From Rhodospirillales bacterium URHD0017 (GTDB lineage Bacteria; Pseudomonadota; Alphaproteobacteria; Reyranellales; Reyranellaceae): 64,000 nt of DNA. Positions 8,340 to 17,488 of the stretch are shown here, in pieces (position 1 is the stretch's first letter; the number at the start of each line of letters is the position of its first letter). The notes under the pieces are model-generated. The model was not told the DNA's origin. It saw nothing but the letters and a program-made list of their open reading frames with translations, and did no database searches. The stretch covers positions 90,941-154,940 of the forward strand of contig FODP01000004.1 of NCBI GenBank assembly GCA_900110395.1, in the 5' to 3' direction. The translations under genes and the position numbers were made by a program.

Positions 8340-9572
8340 TCACACCCCTCCCTGCTGGCGCTGGCGGCGCAGGTGCGGCGGCATCTCCTCGAAGACGCCC
8401 TCGAACATGTCGCGTGCCGAGGGATGCGGGCCGGTATGCAGGGTGCCGTGCGTCTCGGCTTCCTTCTGGACGGCGATGACCTCCGACATGATTTCGGCCT
8501 CGGCCTGCTTGTGGCGTTCCTCCGACCAGACGCCGCGCAGGATCAGGTGGTTTTTCAGGCGCAGCACCGGATCGCCGAGCGGCCAGCCATCGGATTCGGT
8601 CTTCGGCCGGTAGGCCGACGGATCGTCCGACGTCGAATGGGCGCCGACGCGATAGGTGACATACTCGACGAGGGTCGGCCCGAGGTTGCGGCGCGCCCGC
8701 TCGACCGCCCACTTCGCCACGGCATGCACCGCCGGATAGTCGTTGCCGTCGACCCTGAGGGCCGGGATGCCGAAGCCCAGGCCGCGCGCGGCGAAGGTGC
8801 CCGAGCCGCCGCGGGCAATGCCCTGGAAGGTCGAGATCGCCCACTGGTTGTTGACGATGTTCAGCACGACGGGCGCCTTGTAGGTCGAGGCGAAGACCAG
8901 CGCGGCATGGAAATCGGATTCGGCCGTGGAACCGTCGCCGATCCAGCCGGCGGCGATCCTGCTGTCGCCCTTGATCGCCGAGGCCATCGCCCAGCCCACC
9001 GCCTGGATGTACTGGGTCGCGAGGTTGCCCGAGATCGAGAAGAAGCCGTGCTCGCGCGAGGAGTACATGACCGGGAGCTGCCGGCCCTTCATCGGATCGA
9101 GCTCGTTGGAATAGATCTGGTTCATCATGTCGAGCATGGGATAGCCGTCGGCGATCAGCAGTCCGGCCTGGCGATAGGTCGGGAAGTTCATGTCGCCCTT
9201 CTCGAGCGCCTTGCGGAAGGCGCAGCTCACCGCCTCCTCGCCCATGTGCTGCATGTAGAAAGAGGTCTTGCCCTGGCGCTGGGCCATCTGCATGCGCGCA
9301 TCGAAGGCGCGCAAGGTCATCATGTGGCGCAGGCCCTCGAGAAGCTCGGCGTCGCTCAAAAGGCCGGCCCAGGGTCCGACCGCCTGGCTGTTGCGGTCGA
9401 GCACACGAATGATCTTGAACGCATGCTCCCTGATCTTTTCGGGCGCCACGTCGACCGGCGGCCGCTCGACCTCGCCGGCGCTGCTGATCTTCACATCGCT
9501 GAAGTCCGGCGTGCCGCCGGGCCGGACGGCGGGTGCCGGCACGTGGAACGACAGCGCTTTCGATTCGGACAT
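8340..9572 (-). CDS. bkdAA: Branched-chain alpha-keto acid dehydrogenase E1 alpha subunit
   Basis: A 410-residue ThDP-dependent alpha subunit, the same length as Pseudomonas BkdA1. Features are the long N-terminal extension before LRHMMTLRAFDARMQMAQRQGKTSFYMQ, the ThDP motif GDGSTAESDFHAALVFASTYKAPVVLNIVNNQWAIS, and the HSTSDDPSAYR loop that carries the phosphorylation sites in the mitochondrial enzyme. The start has GGAGGAG seven bases upstream. It is the first gene of the cluster bkdAA-bkdAB-bkdB-lpdV-HIT. No bkdR-type regulator is adjacent; the next upstream gene on this strand is a pentapeptide protein 111 bp away. Confidence 0.94.
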   Translation of the reverse strand: MSESKALSFHVPAPAVRPGGTPDFSDVKISSAGEVERPPVDVAPEKIREHAFKIIRVLDRNSQAVGPWAGLLSDAELLEGLRHMMTLRAFDARMQMAQRQGKTSFYMQHMGEEAVSCAFRKALEKGDMNFPTYRQAGLLIADGYPMLDMMNQIYSNELDPMKGRQLPVMYSSREHGFFSISGNLATQYIQAVGWAMASAIKGDSRIAAGWIGDGSTAESDFHAALVFASTYKAPVVLNIVNNQWAISTFQGIARGGSGTFAARGLGFGIPALRVDGNDYPAVHAVAKWAVERARRNLGPTLVEYVTYRVGAHSTSDDPSAYRPKTESDGWPLGDPVLRLKNHLILRGVWSEERHKQAEAEIMSEVIAVQKEAETHGTLHTGPHPSARDMFEGVFEEMPPHLRRQRQQGGV

Positions 9573-9683
9573 GACGGGCTCCTCCGCGTCAGAGGGAACA
9601 CCAAGCCGCGCGCGCTATCAACGGCGCAACCAAACAAGCAAGATCGTTGAAGCTGCCGCCGCGGCGTTGGAAACAATGAGCAT

Positions 9684-10445
9684 TCAGGAGACGCACACGT
9701 CGACACCAAGTTGCTTCAGGATTTCCGACTGTTCGCTGTCGCTGATCCTGACCCCGGCATAATCGGCAAGCACCGCCAGGTTCAGGCCCGAAAGATTGGA
9801 GCCGCGAAGGTCGGCCTGCCGGAGCTTGGCGCGATCCCACTCGGCCCGGTCGAGCGCGCAGGCCAGCATCGTGGCGTGGCTGAGATCGGTGTCGATGAAC
9901 GACGCCTCGGTGAACTTGCAGGACCGGAATTCGCAGTTCTCCAGGCTGAGGCCGGACAGATCGGCGAAGCTCAGGTTGCACCCGTCGAAGACGGCCTTGC
10001 TCAGCACCGACCGCCGCGAGAGCGCCTTGGTGAAGGTCGATTGCCGGAAATTCACGCCCCGAAAGCTCGAATCCGCGGCGTTGAAATCATAGAGGTCGCA
10101 GCGCTCGAACGTGCCGGTGGCAAAGTTGCACTTGATGACCTCGGCGCCGTGCATGTCGCAGAACGCGAACGTGCAGCCCTTCCTCTTGCCGGCATCGAAG
10201 GCCGAGCAGCCGCTGAGCCGTGCCTTGGCCAGCTTGCAGCTCGCGAGACGCATCGGCTCGAACGTGCAGTCGCTGAACGCGGCCCCCGAGAAGTCCGCAC
10301 CGCGGATGGTCGGCGCCTGGAAAACGCAGCGCTCGAAGCGGGCCTCCGTGAAATCGAGGTCGTCCAGGGAGAGGTCCGCGGCGAAGCGCAGGTCGCTGAA
10401 CGCGCGATCGCCTGCCAGCCGTGCCGAAATGTCACTCTGTTCCAT
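9684..10445 (-). CDS. Pentapeptide-repeat protein, Qnr-like C terminus
   Basis: A 253-residue protein made almost wholly of five-residue repeats of the A(D/N)LxX/F type (for example DLDFTEARFERCVF, ADFSGAAFSDCTF, ADLSGLSLENCEF, ADLRGSNLSGLNL), which fold as a right-handed quadrilateral beta helix. After the last repeat comes a short tail, GVRISDSEQSEILKQLGVDV, that resembles the C-terminal dimerisation helix of Qnr/MfpA proteins. Those proteins mimic DNA and protect gyrase. The function here is inferred, not shown; many pentapeptide proteins have unknown roles. It is divergent from the monooxygenase gene, with 62 bp between starts. Confidence 0.85.
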   Translation of the reverse strand: MEQSDISARLAGDRAFSDLRFAADLSLDDLDFTEARFERCVFQAPTIRGADFSGAAFSDCTFEPMRLASCKLAKARLSGCSAFDAGKRKGCTFAFCDMHGAEVIKCNFATGTFERCDLYDFNAADSSFRGVNFRQSTFTKALSRRSVLSKAVFDGCNLSFADLSGLSLENCEFRSCKFTEASFIDTDLSHATMLACALDRAEWDRAKLRQADLRGSNLSGLNLAVLADYAGVRISDSEQSEILKQLGVDVCVS

Positions 10446-10507
10446 CGTCGACCTTACGCCCGGTGAAGGGACAGGATAGCATCAGGCCGTACCGTGCGGA
10501 GGAACAC

Positions 10508-11596
10508 ATGCCTGTGCGCATCATCGGCATGATTGGCGTGGCGCCGCCCAGCGGCGAGGCCACCGTCCATATCATCAAGGGCGGCATCTCGGCGCCCTAC
10601 CTGAGATCCTACGCCCAGGCCCACGACCAGGCGGGCTTCGACCTGGCGCTGGTCGGCTACACGGCCTCGTCGGCCGAAGGTTTCCTGGTAGCCCAGTACG
10701 CCGCCCATCACACCGAGCGGCTGGGCTTCCTGATCGCCCATCGCCCGGGCTTCGTGGCGCCGACCTTGGCCGCCCGCAAGATCGCCACCTTCGATCACCT
10801 GACCGAGGGCCGCATCGCCCTCCACATCATCGCCGGCGCCAGCGACGCCGAGCAGGAAGGCGACGGCGACTTCGCCCCCAAGGAAGCGCGCTATCGCCGC
10901 GCCGCCGAGTACATCGAGGTGATGAAACTGGCGTGGACTGCGCCGAAGCGCTTCGACTACAGCGGCACCTTCTACAAGGTGCGCGGCGCCAAGTCGGACA
11001 TCCAGCCGTTCCAGAAGCCGCATCCGCTCCTGTTCTTCGGCGGCTCGTCGGACGGCGCGCTGGCCATGGGCTCGAAGCACTGCGACGTGTTCGCCATGTT
11101 CGGCGAGCCGCTGGCGCCGACCAGGCAGCGCATCGCCGAATTCCGCGCCCAAGCCGCCGCTCATGGCCGCACGCCCACCTTCAACATGTCGTTCCGGCCG
11201 ATCCTCGGCGCCACCGAGGGCGCCGCCTGGGATCGCGCCCGGCGCATCCTGGCGTCGGTCCAGCAGCCCGGCGATCCGACGGGATTCGGCAACGCCAAGA
11301 AGCCGCTCGATCACTCGGCGCGGCGACTGCTCGATTTCGCCGCCGCCGGCGAGACCCACGACGAGCGGCTGTGGATGCCGATCGCCGAGGCGACCGGCGC
11401 CATGGGCAACACCTCCTGCCTGGTCGGCACGCCCGAGCAGGTCGCCCTCGCCCTGCTCGAATACTACAAGCTCGGCATCCACTCGTTCCTGATCAGGGGT
11501 TTTGATCCCTACGAGGACACAATCGACTTCGGCCGCGAGCTGATCCCGCGCCTGCGCGCCCGCGCGGCCGAGCTCGATCGCGCGCAGGCGGCGTAG
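10508..11596 (+). CDS. LLM-class flavin-dependent monooxygenase (alkanesulfonate monooxygenase-like)
   Basis: A 362-residue bacterial-luciferase-like TIM-barrel protein. It matches the SsuD branch in length and motifs: FDLALVGYTASSAEGFLVAQYAA, the RPGFVAPTLAARKIATFDHLTEGRIALHIIAG block, EYIEVMKLAW, FGGSSDGAL near the FMN-phosphate site and FLIRGFDPYED near the C terminus. The ATG at 10508 is chosen because GGAGGA precedes it by five bases; the open frame extends farther upstream without a better site. It should use reduced FMN from a separate reductase to attack a sulfonate or other organic compound. No reductase or sulfonate ABC genes are adjacent. Confidence 0.87.
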   Translation: MPVRIIGMIGVAPPSGEATVHIIKGGISAPYLRSYAQAHDQAGFDLALVGYTASSAEGFLVAQYAAHHTERLGFLIAHRPGFVAPTLAARKIATFDHLTEGRIALHIIAGASDAEQEGDGDFAPKEARYRRAAEYIEVMKLAWTAPKRFDYSGTFYKVRGAKSDIQPFQKPHPLLFFGGSSDGALAMGSKHCDVFAMFGEPLAPTRQRIAEFRAQAAAHGRTPTFNMSFRPILGATEGAAWDRARRILASVQQPGDPTGFGNAKKPLDHSARRLLDFAAAGETHDERLWMPIAEATGAMGNTSCLVGTPEQVALALLEYYKLGIHSFLIRGFDPYEDTIDFGRELIPRLRARAAELDRAQAA

Positions 11597-11786
11597 CGCC
11601 AACGCGGCGCCTGCAGTGCTGGCATTTTTTCGACTTTCCGGCATTCCCGGTATTTCCGACAGAGAGCGAAGTGTGACGTGGAATTCGGACCCCCTAGGGA
11701 TTGGGCTCCTTCGGATCGCGAGCCTGAAAATCGTAGCACAAACTCCAGTACCGTTCAATAACTATAGTTCTTAAGCGAGAAAGACG

Positions 11787-12287
11787 ATGAAGCGTGGAAT
11801 CTATGCGGGATCGTTCGACCCGCCGACGCGCGGGCATCTCGATGTCATGCGTCGTGCCAGCCTCATCGTCGATGAGCTGCACGTCATGATCGGCGTCAAT
11901 CCCAAGAAGAGCGGCGGCTTCTTTGCGGTCGCCAAGCGCCTGCAACTGATCGAAGGATCGTTGGCCCACATGGAATGGTTCGGCCGCGACAGGAGCGCCT
12001 TCCAGATCGGGCAATTCACCGGCCTGCTGGTCGACTACTGCCGGCAGCACGACATCCGCTTCAACATCCGCGGCCTGCGGGCCGCGCAGGACTTCAACTA
12101 CGAATTCGAGATGCACGGCATCAACCACGACATCGCGCCGGAGATCAACACCGTCTTCCTGATCGCCCCGCCCGAATTCCAGTTCATCAGCAGTAGCACC
12201 ATCCGGGAGCTCGCCAGCTACCGCTCGCCCGCCGTCGGCAAGTACGTCACTCCCGGTGTGGCGGCCGCCCTGCTCGACGCGAACTAG
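11787..12287 (+). CDS. coaD: Phosphopantetheine adenylyltransferase (CoaD-like)
   Basis: A 166-residue nucleotidyltransferase. Visible motifs are the ATP-binding GSFDPPTRGHLDVMRRA (T/HxGH type), GVNPKK, the RGLRAAQDFNYEFEMHGINHDIAPEINTVFL block of CoaD, and the KMSK-equivalent ISSSTIRE. It catalyses the fourth step of coenzyme A synthesis, transferring AMP from ATP to 4'-phosphopantetheine. The sequence departs from common CoaD in several places (for example GGFFAVAKRLQLIEGSL for the usual FSLEERVELI), so a paralogue is possible. It is followed after 14 bp by the metzincin gene. AT-rich sequence just upstream could hold its promoter. Confidence 0.85.
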   Translation: MKRGIYAGSFDPPTRGHLDVMRRASLIVDELHVMIGVNPKKSGGFFAVAKRLQLIEGSLAHMEWFGRDRSAFQIGQFTGLLVDYCRQHDIRFNIRGLRAAQDFNYEFEMHGINHDIAPEINTVFLIAPPEFQFISSSTIRELASYRSPAVGKYVTPGVAAALLDAN

Positions 12288-12301
12288 GGCCGGCGGCGGG
12301 C

Positions 12302-13168
12302 ATGGAAATCCACGCCTCCCACAGCGGCCTCGACCGTGACTCGCGCCTCACACCGCGCGGCGCGCGAGCCTTCGATCTCATCCTGCAGTACCGCATGGAG
12401 CTCGTGCGCTGCGAACCGACCACGCACTTCAACGCGTCCGCGGCATCGCGCGTCTTCGGCACGGGCGATGGGCTGCTGCACGATGGCGCCCGGCGGTTCC
12501 ACCTTGAGCGATGGGAGAATGACGAATGGCTAGCCTACCGTGAGAATTTTGCCCGGGTCATCCTGCGCTACTGGGATCGCACGCTCGAACTGGCGCCAAA
12601 CCGGCCCTGGTACCAGCGGCCCGGCACGCAGGACGCACCTGAAGCGGCCAGGATCACCTGCGGTCTCGCCCTCACCCTGGTCGACACGGCCGCGCAGGCG
12701 CATCAGCGTTATTTCATCATCAAGCCGCGCGAGACGAACTTCCGTCCCTTCGCCAACGCCCAGCGAAGAGTGGGGCTGTTCACCCACCGCGACCTCGCGA
12801 TGCGGCGACAGATCTGGCTCACCCCCATCGACGGCGCGGTGCACAACGTCCTGTTCATGCAGAGCCCGGTCCTGCATGAGTTCGGCCATACGCTGGGCCT
12901 CGGCCACATCGGCGGCCATGGCAGCGGCGAATGGGCCTACGGCGCTTCCTTGGCCGAGCAGCAGGACATCATGGGCCTCGGCAACCGACTCTCCGCCGGA
13001 GCGGCCCGGCCGTGGATCGCGCAACTCAGCCACCACGTGATCCGCGCCCGCGCCGAACCGCCCTTGAGCTTCTCAGCGCGGGTGATTGCGCCTCAGCTGG
13101 TCAGCTACTGGGACTACGACTGGGTCCCCGAATGGCGACGGCGGCCGGCGACGGCCTCCGGGCCCTGA
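12302..13168 (+). CDS. Metzincin-type zinc metalloprotease domain protein, unassigned family
   Basis: A 288-residue protein with a textbook extended zinc motif HEFGHTLGLGH at residues 192-202 (HExxHxxGxxH) and a candidate Met-turn around Met224 (DIMGLGNRLS). Both are the marks of metzincins. The N-terminal half (SRLTPRGARAFDLILQY..., RENFARVILRYWDRTLELAPNRPWY) matches no domain I know. There is no signal peptide or transmembrane segment, so the protein seems cytosolic or exported by an unrecognised route, which is unusual for the group. The C terminus is Trp/Arg-rich (WDYDWVPEWRRRP). It is close behind coaD and may be co-transcribed. Confidence 0.75.
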   Translation: MEIHASHSGLDRDSRLTPRGARAFDLILQYRMELVRCEPTTHFNASAASRVFGTGDGLLHDGARRFHLERWENDEWLAYRENFARVILRYWDRTLELAPNRPWYQRPGTQDAPEAARITCGLALTLVDTAAQAHQRYFIIKPRETNFRPFANAQRRVGLFTHRDLAMRRQIWLTPIDGAVHNVLFMQSPVLHEFGHTLGLGHIGGHGSGEWAYGASLAEQQDIMGLGNRLSAGAARPWIAQLSHHVIRARAEPPLSFSARVIAPQLVSYWDYDWVPEWRRRPATASGP

Positions 13169-13490
13169 CGATCACAGGGCCTCTACCAGCCGCCCGACAG
13201 GACCTTCTTATCCTGGAATTCCCGCCTTCCGCCATGGCGGGTCAGCAGTGGCTCAAGACGTCGGACACGATGGTCCCCCAGTCGAGAAACAGTGCCACTC
13301 TCACTCATCCCGACCCTTCAGGCGGGAATATCCGACCACGTCCGCGTCCAGGATCGCCGCCAAACGGCGCTGCTCTCGGACCATGGCACGCCCTCGCCCT
13401 ACCGCAACACAACTGTACGACGCATTGTGTCAGGAGCAATTTGTAGCCGCTCAGCCGCGCCAAAGCCGCGCAAGGCCAAATCTGGCGGAC
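13169..13490. other. Non-coding gap between convergent genes
   Basis: A 322-bp stretch between the ends of the metzincin and L,D-transpeptidase genes. Only overlapping low-complexity open frames cross it, with no ribosome-binding sites or recognisable products. I see no tRNA, no clear terminator hairpin and no copy of the repeat families found elsewhere in the window. Confidence 0.5.
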
Positions 13491-14252
13491 CTAGCTCGCG
13501 GCATCCTTGAGATTGCCACGCTGCTCGACCTGACGGTTGTTGTAGATGTCGGGATGCAAGACGACCTGACCGTGCTCGTCCGGGAACCGTGTGAAGTAGA
13601 CGAGTGCAACTGGAATGATTTCAGGGAGCGGGACGGAATACGTCTTGCCCTGGGTGATCATGCTATCGATTTCTCGTTCCGAAACGCCAAGCGACCACGC
13701 TGCCAGCGCGCGCGCCTGCTCCACGCGCACGCAGCCGTGGCTCAAGGCACGTCGTCCGCGATTGAAGAGCGCTTTCTCATTCGTGTCGTGCAGGTAGATG
13801 AACTCTTCATTGTCGAGCGCAAACATCATCCTGCCGAGAGGGTTCTGGGGGCCCGGCGGCATGTAGTGCAGCCCTTCGTTGCGAATCATCGACGGCGTTG
13901 GCGTCCAGGAGGGGTTGAACTGGACGGCAAACATCGAGGACAGCATTTCGGGGGTGGCCGCCGCCGGCTTGCCGACGACCACGCGACTGCGCAGGACAGG
14001 CACGCCGTCCTGCAGGGCGACCAGCTCGAAAGATGGGATGTTCACCAGAACGAATTTGCCCTGCGAGGGAATATCCACGCCGACGCCCTGGCTTCGCAGC
14101 ATGCTGACATAGCCGCTCAGCGGCGTTTCGGGGCGAACGGCAGGCCCGATGGCGGGCGGCACCCGTTGCTCTGTCGTGGCGCACGCGGCCAGCGCCGAAG
14201 CGACGGACAACAGCCTCAGGATGGCACGGATTGGGCGAACACTTGGCCCCAT
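13491..14252 (-). CDS. L,D-transpeptidase (YkuD family), putative lipoprotein
   Basis: A 253-residue protein. The N terminus is a hydrophobic signal ending in a lipobox (LSVASALAAC), so it should be anchored in an envelope membrane. The YkuD catalytic signature HDTNEKALFNRGRRALSHGCVRVE contains the active-site His and the Cys of SHGCVR. The family makes 3-3 peptidoglycan cross-links or attaches lipoproteins to murein. The preceding FNPSWTPTPSMIRNEGLHYMPPGPQNPLGR block is typical of the larger YcbB-like group, though the N-terminal peptidoglycan-binding domain of that group is absent. The start is at 14252; no strong ribosome-binding site is visible. Confidence 0.88.
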   Translation of the reverse strand: MGPSVRPIRAILRLLSVASALAACATTEQRVPPAIGPAVRPETPLSGYVSMLRSQGVGVDIPSQGKFVLVNIPSFELVALQDGVPVLRSRVVVGKPAAATPEMLSSMFAVQFNPSWTPTPSMIRNEGLHYMPPGPQNPLGRMMFALDNEEFIYLHDTNEKALFNRGRRALSHGCVRVEQARALAAWSLGVSEREIDSMITQGKTYSVPLPEIIPVALVYFTRFPDEHGQVVLHPDIYNNRQVEQRGNLKDAAS

Positions 14253-14398
14253 ATGGGGTCAAACGCCTCACCGTGGTCTCTCGTTGCGCTCCTCCACGAC
14301 GGATGCGATCGCACGCGTTGAAGGCGCGAAGGCCACCTTCTCCTTGGGGGCGGCCGTAACGCCGACACTACCATTAGGGGATGGAGGCGCTGGCTTCT

Positions 14399-16117
14399 TC
14401 AAGCCGTTGCCTCGACCAGCTGCCCGACCTCACCCGGCGCACGCCTGAGCTCGACCTGGCGGTCGTGCCATTTGCGCAGCGACGGCCGATGGCCGATCGA
14501 CACCATGGTCGTCGCGGGCAGTCGCTGCTTCAGGGCCTCGTAGATCGCCGCTTCCATCGCCTCGTCGAGCGAGGCCGTGGCCTCGTCGAGGAACAGCCAG
14601 TCGGGCTTGAAGACAAGGGCGCGGGCCGCCGCGACACGCTGCTGCTCGCCGCCCGACAGGATGTTGGTCCAGTGCGCGACCTCGTCCAGCCGGCCCGTGA
14701 GATGGCCGAGCTTCACCGCCTCCAGCGCCGCCACGATCTCGGCGTCGGTCGCCGTCGACTGCTCGTCGGGATACTTCACCGCGTCGCGCAAGGTTCCGAT
14801 CGGGATGTAGGGCTTCTGCGGCAGGAACAGCACGCGCGCCCCGGCCGGCACGCGCACCTGCCCCTTGCCGAACGGCCAGATGCCGGCGAGCGCGCGGAAC
14901 AGCGTGCTCTTGCCCGAGCCGCTTGCCCCCGTGATCAGGGTCGAGCGGCCGCGCGGCAGCGCGAAGGTCGCGTCCGCGAGCAGCGCCTGGCCGTTGGGCA
15001 GACCGAGCGTCAGGGCCGCCGCGCCGACGTCGCCGCGGTCGGGCTCCGGCATCACCTCGATGGCGGTCTCGGGCTTGGCGTCCGACGCCGCCTGCAGGCC
15101 CATCAGACGGTCCATCACGGCGCGCAGCTCAGCGACATAGGTGTAGTTCTCGATGAAGAACGACAGCGCCTGCTGCACCTGGCCGAAGGCCGAGGCCGTC
15201 TGCATCATCGCCCCGAGCGTGATGGTGCCGGCAAAGAAGCCGGGCGCCGTCACGACGAAGGGGAAGATGATGGCGAGCTGGTTGTAGGACACCTGATAGA
15301 GGGCGAGCTGGGCCTGGGTGAACAGGACTTGCCAGCCGTTGGCGAAGACGTCGGCGAAGCGCGCGTTCAGGGTTTCCGCTTCGCGTTCTTCGCCGCGGTA
15401 CAAGGCGATGCCCTCGGCGTTCTCGCGCACGCGCACCAGCGAAAAGCGGAAGTTGGCCTCGTAGCGCTGCTTCTGGAAGTTGAGCGGGATCAGCCGCCGG
15501 CCGACCAGATTGGCGAAGAACGTGCCGACCACGGCGTAGATCAGGCAAACCCAGGCCATGTAGCCCGGAACCGTGATGTCGAGGCCGATCGGCGCTAGCG
15601 ACAGCGGTCCCGACAGATTCCACAGGATGAACAGGAACGAGATCAGCGTGGTGATCGCCGCCAGGATGCCCAGCAGCAAGGTCATGGTGAACTCGCCGAG
15701 CTGGCGGATGTCCTCGGCGATGCGCTGGTCGGCGTTGTCGACGGTACGCTGCAGCTCGATGCGATAATAGCCGCGCCCGTCCAGCCAATGGGCGAGATAG
15801 CGGCGCGTCAGCCAGCGGCGCCAGCGCAGGCGCAGGTAGGGGCTGACGATGGCGCGCGAAACGCCGACCGCGATGAAACCGAACGCCAACACCGTGAAGA
15901 CGGTGATCTCCCGCCAGAAAACGGCTTCCTGCTTGTTCTGCAGGCTGTCGTAGAAGCGCCGGTTCCAGTCGTTGAACAGCACTTCCAGGCCGACAGCCGC
16001 GAACGTCAGCGAGATCGCGCCGACCAGCAGCGGGATGGCGATCCAGCGCTCCTCCGACTTGAAATAGGGGATGACCAGCCGCCACCAGTCGCCGATGAAC
16101 GAGCCTACTCGCTTCAT
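14399..16117 (-). CDS. SbmA/BacA-like ABC transporter with fused ATPase domain
   Basis: A 572-residue half-transporter. The N-terminal about 330 residues form the SbmA/BacA-like membrane domain (starting FIGDWWRLVIPYFKSEERW, with LNDWNRRFYDSLQ-type and RWRRWLTRRYLAHWL motifs). The C-terminal ATPase domain has Walker A GASGSGKST, signature LSGGEQQRVAAARAL and Walker B WLFLDEATASLD. It belongs with YddA and mycobacterial Rv1819c-type proteins, which move cobalamin or peptides; the substrate here is unknown. AAGGAA precedes the start. It follows the TRAP permease gene after 72 bp on the same strand but is probably functionally separate. Confidence 0.9.
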   Translation of the reverse strand: MKRVGSFIGDWWRLVIPYFKSEERWIAIPLLVGAISLTFAAVGLEVLFNDWNRRFYDSLQNKQEAVFWREITVFTVLAFGFIAVGVSRAIVSPYLRLRWRRWLTRRYLAHWLDGRGYYRIELQRTVDNADQRIAEDIRQLGEFTMTLLLGILAAITTLISFLFILWNLSGPLSLAPIGLDITVPGYMAWVCLIYAVVGTFFANLVGRRLIPLNFQKQRYEANFRFSLVRVRENAEGIALYRGEEREAETLNARFADVFANGWQVLFTQAQLALYQVSYNQLAIIFPFVVTAPGFFAGTITLGAMMQTASAFGQVQQALSFFIENYTYVAELRAVMDRLMGLQAASDAKPETAIEVMPEPDRGDVGAAALTLGLPNGQALLADATFALPRGRSTLITGASGSGKSTLFRALAGIWPFGKGQVRVPAGARVLFLPQKPYIPIGTLRDAVKYPDEQSTATDAEIVAALEAVKLGHLTGRLDEVAHWTNILSGGEQQRVAAARALVFKPDWLFLDEATASLDEAMEAAIYEALKQRLPATTMVSIGHRPSLRKWHDRQVELRRAPGEVGQLVEATA

Positions 16118-16189
16118 GCAGAATTCCTTTCAGGGGGCGCACCCTACTCTCACCCCCGTGGCGAAACATCGTCCGAGATGTCGCTGGGC

Positions 16190-17488
16190 TTACATCTGGT
16201 TGGGCAACCAGAGGGCGATGATCGGGAAGGCGATCAGGATCACCAGCCGCAGGATGTCGGTGGCGATGAAGGGCAGCACACCCTTGAAGATCGACGAAAA
16301 TGTGACGTCCTGGACCACGCTCTTGATCACGAAAACGTTCATGCCGACCGGCGGGTGGATCAGGCCGAGCTCGACGGTCATGACGATGATGACGCCGAAC
16401 CAGATCGGGTCGAAGCCGAGCGCCGTCACGACCGGGAAAATGATGGGCACCGTCAGGATGATCATCGCCATGGCGTCCATCAGGCAGCCCAGGATCAGGT
16501 ACATGACCATGATGATCGCGAGCACGCCGTAGGGACCGATGCCGAGCCCGGTCAGGAACTCGGTCACCTTCTGGGGCACCTGGGTGATGGTGAGGAAATA
16601 GCCGAACAGCAGCGCGCCGATCAGGACGGTGAACACGGCCGCCGCCGTGCGCGTGGCCTGCAGCAGCGAGGCGCGGATGCCGGCGCGGTCGAGGCGGCCC
16701 CGCAGCACGCCCAGCAGGAAGGCGCCGCTCGCGCCCACGCCTCCCGCCTCGGTCGGCGTGAAGACGCCGCCATAGAGGCCGCCGATCACCAGCACGAACA
16801 GCAGGACCGGCGCCCAGACATCGCGCATCCCGCCGACACGCTCGGACCAGCTCGCCTTGGCCACCGTTGGCAGGAAGTTGGGCCTGACGCGACAGATCAC
16901 GGCAATGGTCGCCATGTACATCAGCATGGCGAGGATGCCGGGGCCGATGCCGGCGCGGAACAGCTTGCCGACATCCTGCTGGGTGATCAGGCCGTAGACG
17001 GCGAGCACGGTCGACGGCGGCAGCATGGCGCCCAGCGTCCCGCCGGCGGCGATGACGCCCGTCGAAAAACTCTGCGGATAGCCGTAGCGGCGCATCTCGG
17101 GGTAGGCGACCGTCGAGAAGGTGGCGGCGGTGGCGACCGACGAGCCGGAGATGGCCGCGAAGCCGCCACAGGCGAACACGGTGGCGATGCCCAGGCCGCC
17201 CTTCCAGTGGCCGACCAGCGTGTTGGCGGCGCGGAAAAGTTCGCGGCTCACGCCGGAGTGCGAGACGAAGGCGCCCATCAGCAGGAACATGGGGATGACG
17301 CCGAACTGATAGTCGGTGACGGTGCGCATCGACACCTGGCCGATCAGTTTCAGCGCCGGCGCGCCGCCGGTCAGGTAGGCATAACCGCTGACGCCGACCA
17401 GCCCCATCGCCATGCCGACCGGCACGCGCAGCAGCATCAGCGCGAACAGCACCACGAAACCGAGGATGGCGACGGTATCGGCGCTCAT
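16190..17488 (-). CDS. TRAP transporter large permease (DctM family)
   Basis: A 432-residue polytopic inner-membrane protein with about twelve hydrophobic segments. DctM-type landmarks include PVGMAMGLVGVSGYAYL, the FLLMGAFVSHSGVSRELFRAANTLVGHWKGGLGIATVFACGGFAAISGSSVATAATFSTVAYPEMRRYGY block, and VPIIFPVVTALGFDPIWFGVIIVMTVELGLIHPPVGMNVFVI. It uses a sodium gradient to import a substrate delivered by the DctP-type protein. Its start overlaps the stop of the small permease (ATGA), showing translational coupling. Confidence 0.94.
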   Translation of the reverse strand: MSADTVAILGFVVLFALMLLRVPVGMAMGLVGVSGYAYLTGGAPALKLIGQVSMRTVTDYQFGVIPMFLLMGAFVSHSGVSRELFRAANTLVGHWKGGLGIATVFACGGFAAISGSSVATAATFSTVAYPEMRRYGYPQSFSTGVIAAGGTLGAMLPPSTVLAVYGLITQQDVGKLFRAGIGPGILAMLMYMATIAVICRVRPNFLPTVAKASWSERVGGMRDVWAPVLLFVLVIGGLYGGVFTPTEAGGVGASGAFLLGVLRGRLDRAGIRASLLQATRTAAAVFTVLIGALLFGYFLTITQVPQKVTEFLTGLGIGPYGVLAIIMVMYLILGCLMDAMAMIILTVPIIFPVVTALGFDPIWFGVIIVMTVELGLIHPPVGMNVFVIKSVVQDVTFSSIFKGVLPFIATDILRLVILIAFPIIALWLPNQM

